A DNA stretch of 64,000 bases from assembly GCF_022354825.1 (NCBI RefSeq), contig NZ_CP031168.1, positions 5,829,501-5,893,500 on the forward strand. Direction: 5' to 3'. Below the pieces are notes generated by a model that worked only from the letters and a program-made list of their open reading frames with translations, did not search any database and had not been told where the DNA came from. The stretch comes from Paenibacillus sp. H1-7 (GTDB taxonomy: Bacteria > Bacillota > Bacilli > Paenibacillales > NBRC-103111). Positions 60,071 to 64,000 of this stretch are shown piece after piece (within the stretch, counting starts at the first letter, position 1; each line of letters opens with the position of its first letter). A program made the position numbers and the translations under genes.

Positions 60071-61237
60071 CTACCTCCGTTTATGCTGTGCCTTCATCGC
60101 CGGCTTCAATTGCTCCACTACGGCTTGCAACGCGGTACAGAACCGTTCCGCATCTTCCAGGCTCTGACTTAAAGAATAACTGATTCGAATCCCGTTCGCG
60201 GCCCTTTCATCGTCATACCCCATCTCATGGAGCACCCGGCTTGGCAGATTGGCTCCCGAGGAACATGCCGATCGGGTCGAAACGTACATATCGTGCTGTT
60301 CTAAAGCATGAACAAGAACTTCCGACTTCATACCCGGGAATGAAAAATGAACAATGTGCGGCGCCATATGTTCCGCATGCTCCGATCCGTTAAGCGTCAG
60401 CTCCGGGATGGCGCGGATCCCCTCGACGAAACGCTCGCGCAGCCGAGCGGTATGCTCTGCAAACTGCCGCCGCTGCTCAAAGGCGATGCGTACGGCTTTG
60501 GCCATTCCGACGATAGCCGGGACGTTCTCGGTACCGGAACGCAATCCCGATTCTTGCCCGCCTCCGAAGACGAGAGGATGAAGCTCCAAACCTTGCCGGC
60601 AATACAAAAAGCCTACCCCTTTCGGGCCGCGCAGCTTATGCGCCGAGCAGGACAGCAGATCGATCCGGTCCCTCACCGGGTCCAGTGGCAGCTTGCCGAC
60701 CGCCTGAACGGCATCGACATGAAACAGCGTCTTCGGATGCGATTTCAATATCGCTCCGATCTCCTCAATCGGCTGAATACGTCCCATTTCATTATTTACC
60801 GCCATAACGCTCACCAGAATCGTCTCGTCGGATACCGCTTGCTTGAGCTCCTCCAGCTTTACGCAGCCCGTCTCGTCGACAGGCAAATACGTCACCCGGA
60901 ATCCCTCCCGCTCCAGCTCGCAGAACGTTTCATACACCGACGCATGCTCAATGACCGTCGTAACCAAATGATTTCCTCTATGGCGGTATTGGCGCGCTGC
61001 GCCTTGAATAGCCATATTGTTGCTTTCCGTGCCGCCGGAGGTAAACCGGATTTCTTCAGGCCGAACCTGCAAACATTTCGCAATGACCGTTCGTGCCTGA
61101 CGAACGAGCTGCTCGGCTTCCACGCCGACGCGATGCAGTGACGAAGGGTTGCCGAAATGCTGTTTCATCACCTGTATCATCGTCTCGGCCACTTCTTCGT
61201 AAGGAGGCGTCGTAGCTGCATAATCCAGATAAATCAA
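60071..61237 (-). CDS. iscS: Cysteine desulfurase (IscS/NifZ type)
   Basis: A PLP enzyme that takes sulfur from cysteine. In this position it most likely serves ThiI, like NifZ in Bacillus subtilis. The 388-residue protein has TSGGTESNNMAIQGA, HVDAVQAVGKL, the cofactor lysine in SCSAHKLRGPKGVGF, and the persulfide cysteine loop STRSACSSGANLPS. The TTG at 61237 is chosen because GGAGGAG lies 6 bases upstream; the ATG at 61243 touches that site. A hairpin and a short T-run precede the gene. Confidence 0.93.
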   Translation of the reverse strand: MIYLDYAATTPPYEEVAETMIQVMKQHFGNPSSLHRVGVEAEQLVRQARTVIAKCLQVRPEEIRFTSGGTESNNMAIQGAARQYRHRGNHLVTTVIEHASVYETFCELEREGFRVTYLPVDETGCVKLEELKQAVSDETILVSVMAVNNEMGRIQPIEEIGAILKSHPKTLFHVDAVQAVGKLPLDPVRDRIDLLSCSAHKLRGPKGVGFLYCRQGLELHPLVFGGGQESGLRSGTENVPAIVGMAKAVRIAFEQRRQFAEHTARLRERFVEGIRAIPELTLNGSEHAEHMAPHIVHFSFPGMKSEVLVHALEQHDMYVSTRSACSSGANLPSRVLHEMGYDDERAANGIRISYSLSQSLEDAERFCTALQAVVEQLKPAMKAQHKRR

Positions 61238-61297
61238 GTTCATCTCCTCCTTTTTTTGCTGCTTAACCAGGGTTATGGCTGAAAAAACATTGAGAAA

Positions 61298-61344
61298 AAC
61301 CTCTACCGAGACCTTTCACAGAGGAACGGCCGCGTTTAGAGGTT
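61298..61344. terminator. Hairpin upstream of iscS
   Basis: AACCTCTA and TAGAGGTT enclose a 31-base loop. T-rich runs follow on both strands (TTTC on the minus strand, GTTTTT on the plus). It could be an attenuator in the iscS leader or a degenerate terminator; no T-box core is present. Confidence 0.45.
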
Positions 61345-61403
61345 GTTTTTATCGCCAAATAGAATGTCTGCATCCGAATTTCGAATCATATCAATTCTAT
61401 TGT

Positions 61404-61462
61404 GGTAAAAATAAGACCTTTCTTAAGCTACATCCCGAAATCGGGACGCTTACAGAAGGTCT
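61404..61462 (-). terminator. Terminator of the lytic transglycosylase gene
   Basis: On the minus strand an outer stem (AGACCTTCTGTAAGC with GCTTAAGAAAGGTCT) encloses the perfect CCCGA/TCGGG hairpin and is followed by TATTTTTA. The branched form is unusually large for a simple terminator. Confidence 0.8.
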
Positions 61463-61479
61463 CGGTCATGCCTGTTCAA

Positions 61480-62196
61480 TCAAGCCTCGTACTGCCGTTG
61501 AAGCCTCATCACTTTGCTTACGTAATCTTGCGTTTCGGACGGCAGCAGGTGCAGCTTCGACATCAGCTCTTGATCCGTCGTTATGCCCAACCGGTCTATG
61601 CGCCCCGGACCCGCGTTGTAAGCGGCGAGAGCAACGGCACGATTGCCGTTATACTTGCGCAATAAGCCGGATAAGTACTGCGTTCCGCCGTGGACGTTCT
61701 GCTCGGGATCCAACGGATTGCTGACTCCCAGCCCTCTGCTCGTTCCATCCATGAGCTGCATTAATCCTTTGGCACCTGCCCGGGAAACCGCATTCGGGTT
61801 AAAGGACGATTCAGCGTCGATAACCGCTTTCACCAAACTCGATTGCACTCCGTAACGCCGGCTTGCCTGATCTATCAGCGGATTCAAAGCGTCAGCCGCG
61901 AAGCTGTCTCGGGATCCGTATAACGGATTCATGCTTGTGCCCCATGCCAAATCCGGAACATAGCCCGGCCTTAAGGGCGCTTTGGCACCAAGTTTGCCGT
62001 CGATCGCCGCAGTGTCAGCACCAGAGGTCATCTTGTTAGGTACTGTTGCGGCGGACAAGAAGCTGTTCAATATATCCGAAAATGGGGAATCCTCTTCGCT
62101 TCCCGCCGGGGAGTCGGAAGAAGATAACAGGCTCAATTGGTTCAGCAGCTGCAGCTGAAGCAGCTCCTTGATTGTACTCGGCTGAATGTTCATCAA
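61480..62196 (-). CDS. Lytic transglycosylase (SLT domain)
   Basis: Cleaves peptidoglycan glycan strands with formation of anhydro-MurNAc. The 238-residue protein has a variable N-terminus (1-105) without a clear signal peptide. The SLT domain (about 110-230) has catalytic glutamate E129 in AVIDAESSFNPNAVS, then GAKGLMQLM, GGTQYLSGLLRKYNGN and ALAAYNAGPGRIDR. It resembles Bacillus YjbJ/CwlQ-type enzymes. The start is the TTG at 62196 with GGGAGAG upstream, or the adjacent ATG. Confidence 0.92.
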   Translation of the reverse strand: MMNIQPSTIKELLQLQLLNQLSLLSSSDSPAGSEEDSPFSDILNSFLSAATVPNKMTSGADTAAIDGKLGAKAPLRPGYVPDLAWGTSMNPLYGSRDSFAADALNPLIDQASRRYGVQSSLVKAVIDAESSFNPNAVSRAGAKGLMQLMDGTSRGLGVSNPLDPEQNVHGGTQYLSGLLRKYNGNRAVALAAYNAGPGRIDRLGITTDQELMSKLHLLPSETQDYVSKVMRLQRQYEA

Positions 62197-62283
62197 GTCG
62201 GACTCTCCCTGTTCAAAGATTCACCCATTCATTGTACACTGTTTTGGACCTGCCATCCAGCTATTTTTTGCATAAATTGCCTT

Positions 62284-62315
62284 AAAAAGCAGGAAACAGG
62301 CCTGAAGGCCTGCTT
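62284..62315 (-). terminator. Terminator of the 62339 gene
   Basis: AAGCAGG and CCTGCTT, with an internal GGCCTTCAGGCC palindrome, are followed on the minus strand by TTTTTA. Confidence 0.75.
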
Positions 62316-62338
62316 CCCGTCGTTTCATAGACATACCG

Positions 62339-62743
62339 TTACGAATAAAGCGGGACAAGCAGAAAGTAACCCGCCAACGAAATAAGACCAAGAATAACAG
62401 ACCATACTCCTAAAGCGCGGCTTCCCAAACCGAATGCAATGGCGCCAATCAACATGGCCCCGCTGCCCAGAATTGCCGGAAGCATGAACATGGACAAAAT
62501 GGCTAAGGCCAGCGCCGTATAACCCAGCCAACGGCTGTTTGCAGCAGTGCCTCCCCTTGCATTTTCCATGCTTCTCTCATTCGTTTCGGACACTTCTACC
62601 GGTGCTTGGAGCGGTCCGCCGTACGCAGCCGACATATCCGCCGCGTATTCCTCTTTGTCGTTCATGCCCGACTCTTTATGCAATTGCTCGAAGGAATATC
62701 GCTGCTTGCCGGAAGAGGTCTCGCGTTTCTCCTTATCGCTCAT
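62339..62743 (-). CDS. Small membrane protein of unknown function
   Basis: A 134-residue protein. The N-terminal half is soluble and charged (SDKEKRETSSGKQRYSFEQL) and the C-terminal half has two or three helices with a Gly-rich GSGAMLIGAIAFGLGSRALG. The C-terminal part looks like DUF4190-type membrane proteins, but the match is weak. ATG at 62743 has GGGAGG upstream; an earlier in-frame ATG 19 codons upstream has none. Confidence 0.7.
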   Translation of the reverse strand: MSDKEKRETSSGKQRYSFEQLHKESGMNDKEEYAADMSAAYGGPLQAPVEVSETNERSMENARGGTAANSRWLGYTALALAILSMFMLPAILGSGAMLIGAIAFGLGSRALGVWSVILGLISLAGYFLLVPLYS

Positions 62744-62772
62744 GTGATAATCCTCCCGAATCAGGCTGATGG

Positions 62773-62979
62773 TTATTTCTTGGCCTTGAACGTATGACAA
62801 CAGGTGTTGCGCACACTTGTCGCCTGGTCCTGATGGCCTTCGAAATCTTCAGCAAATTCGGAATTCAGATCGGCATTGGCATGCTTGTCGATCTCGATCA
62901 TGATGGACTTGGCTGCACAATTATTGCCTTCCGCCCAATAAGTACAGTTGGCAACGCTGCATTTCACATCTGGCATCAT
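62773..62979 (-). CDS. DUF1540-domain protein
   Basis: A protein of about 68 residues with one DUF1540 domain: CSVANCTYWAEGNNCAA, then TSVRNTCCHTF. The four or five cysteines suggest metal binding. Family members are small, common in Clostridia and Bacilli, and of unknown role. Four ATG codons follow one another; AAGGGGTG favours the third or fourth, so 62979 is an estimate. Confidence 0.82.
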   Translation of the reverse strand: MMPDVKCSVANCTYWAEGNNCAAKSIMIEIDKHANADLNSEFAEDFEGHQDQATSVRNTCCHTFKAKK

Positions 62980-63024
62980 CATCACCCCTTACTTAGGAGT
63001 GCCCGGAAACAGGGTGATGTTATA

Positions 63025-64000
63025 CTAGCCGTAAAGCTGGGAATATAGCACAAGATACATCGCATGAGACCAAAGCAATGGCGTAGCTGGAGTTCCCCAT
63101 CTATGCACCCATTGCTCGTAAGTATCCTTCGAAGCCAGAGAATGGAACACCTGCTCTGGAAGCCTTCCCCATGCATCGGCTTGACGGGCAATCCACTGGA
63201 GCGACTCGGCTGCTTGCTCATATTGGCCGGCGCTATAATCGATCCATCCATACCATGCGGTTAGCAATATCCACTCTCCGCCGCCGTAGTATTCATCCCC
63301 GACATATCGTCGAACGCCGCCATCGGCGCTTTTCAATCGGGCTTCAAGCTCGGCCAATGTAGCATTCATGATGGCATGATCAACTCCGAATACTTGAAAC
63401 GGCTGAGCGAGCCACATTAAACTCGCGTCTACACCCTCAAAGCCGATATCATAGCTATTTGAATCCGCCGCAGGACGGATGCTCTTGACGAAGTATTTTT
63501 TTTCCGGATGGATGCAATGCTTCAGAAGAAATAAGCGGATATCATTCACAACATCAGCGATTTCCGGCATATGCACAAACCGATGGATCGAAGAAAGCCC
63601 TCCATAGATGCAGGCCAGTGTCGACGGATGAATTTGATCGTTGCGCTCCTCCCAGCAATCGAAATTCGGCTGCTTCCAGAACGCGCACAAATAGCGGATC
63701 GTCAGCTCAACGCTGGAACGAAACGATTCCGGCAGCTCATCAATGCCGGTTCTCTTCCAATGCTCGGCAACGCCCCATAACCATGCGCCATATCCATCCA
63801 GCTGGAAATGTCCCCATTCCGAGTGGTCGTCGTCTCTGCCGTCGAGATGGTATCTTGTATGTAAAAACTCATGCTGAGCAATCGTCTCGCCATTCGCATG
63901 CTTGTGCAGCAGCTGCTCCACCCGGTCCCTCTGCCGGTCCAGCACGCGACGAACCCATTCGTAGAAACGTCCGGCGCTGTCTTTCTCTCCCGCTATATCC
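63025..64000 (-). CDS. Glycoside hydrolase family 15-like protein, C-terminal part
   Basis: An (alpha/alpha)6-barrel protein related to GH15 glucoamylases and glucodextranases. The frame is open to the window edge, so the start lies to the right of 64000; at least 324 residues are present. The segments HTRYHLDG, GHFQLDGYGAWLWGVAEHW and NFDCWEERNDQIHPSTLACIYGGL carry the GH15 pattern, with the acidic pair in CWEE as likely catalytic acid. The substrate is unknown; similar genes occur in Paenibacillus with carbohydrate functions not yet assigned. Confidence 0.8.
   Translation of the reverse strand, partial: DIAGEKDSAGRFYEWVRRVLDRQRDRVEQLLHKHANGETIAQHEFLHTRYHLDGRDDDHSEWGHFQLDGYGAWLWGVAEHWKRTGIDELPESFRSSVELTIRYLCAFWKQPNFDCWEERNDQIHPSTLACIYGGLSSIHRFVHMPEIADVVNDIRLFLLKHCIHPEKKYFVKSIRPAADSNSYDIGFEGVDASLMWLAQPFQVFGVDHAIMNATLAELEARLKSADGGVRRYVGDEYYGGGEWILLTAWYGWIDYSAGQYEQAAESLQWIARQADAWGRLPEQVFHSLASKDTYEQWVHRWGTPATPLLWSHAMYLVLYSQLYG

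Noticed and set aside
61244..61410. Second T-box leader before iscS
   Set aside because: The hairpin with T-run lacks the AGGGTGG core and specifier-loop elements seen at ileS.

Overview
The window looks like a chromosome segment of an endospore-forming Firmicute, most probably Paenibacillus or a close relative. The evidence is sporulation-specific genes (spoIIGA, sigE, sigG, spoVD, spoVE, an rsfA-type regulator, YhcN/YlaJ and YlmC/YmxH proteins), bacillithiol synthesis (bshC), strong AGGAGG ribosome sites with many TTG and GTG starts, and moderate GC content. The genus is inferred from overall resemblance, not from a marker gene. I saw no rRNA, tRNA, insertion sequence, prophage or CRISPR array. 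The genes at both ends (lspA and a GH15-like protein) are cut by the window edges.

Positions 1-12,700 hold lspA (partial), a YteA-type zinc-finger protein, ileS behind an isoleucine T-box, divIVA, the ylm group (ylmH, yggT, sepF, yggS, pgeF), then ylmC, sigG, sigE, spoIIGA and an iron-regulated flavodoxin. Positions 12,680-32,880 are a nearly complete division and cell wall (dcw) cluster, all on the minus strand. In transcription order it is mraZ, rsmH, ftsL, pbpB, spoVD, murE, murF, mraY, murD, spoVE, murG, murB, murA, divIB, ftsA, ftsZ. It makes lipid II, moves it to the septum, builds the Z-ring and anchors it, and is fused to the mother-cell and forespore sigma-factor genes. Recognisable promoters fit this programme: sigma-A with MraZ boxes at mraZ, sigma-H before ftsA, a Spo0A-type promoter before spoIIGA, a sigma-F site before sigG, and a sigma-E-like site before spoVE.

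Positions 32,900-47,300 carry a DUF4349 lipoprotein, bshC-ahcY, an oppABCDF peptide importer, an L-asparaginase gene divergent from an XRE regulator, a DUF3397 protein, a PanE-type reductase and an RsfA-type regulator. Positions 47,600-56,000 are a mixed-strand region of small proteins: DUF2626, a MidA-type methyltransferase, a lipoprotein, a coiled-coil secreted protein, PIN-PhoH ATPase, a YlaJ lipoprotein, a flavin-barrel protein, YlaH and three proteins I cannot name. Positions 56,000-64,000 carry typA, a TerC protein, the thiI-iscS tRNA thiolation pair, a lytic transglycosylase, a small membrane protein, DUF1540 and the GH15-like gene.

The most unusual signal is a family of small hairpin elements, arranged singly or in tandem, that lie directly against the Shine-Dalgarno sequence of four genes (sepF, divIB, mraY and a small unknown gene). 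On the coding strand each unit reads GCTTACGAAG, two or three bases, then a 7-9 bp hairpin. The stem sequence differs between arrays but stays paired, which suggests selection for structure. The copy before mraY is a 40-bp tandem array of nearly four units.
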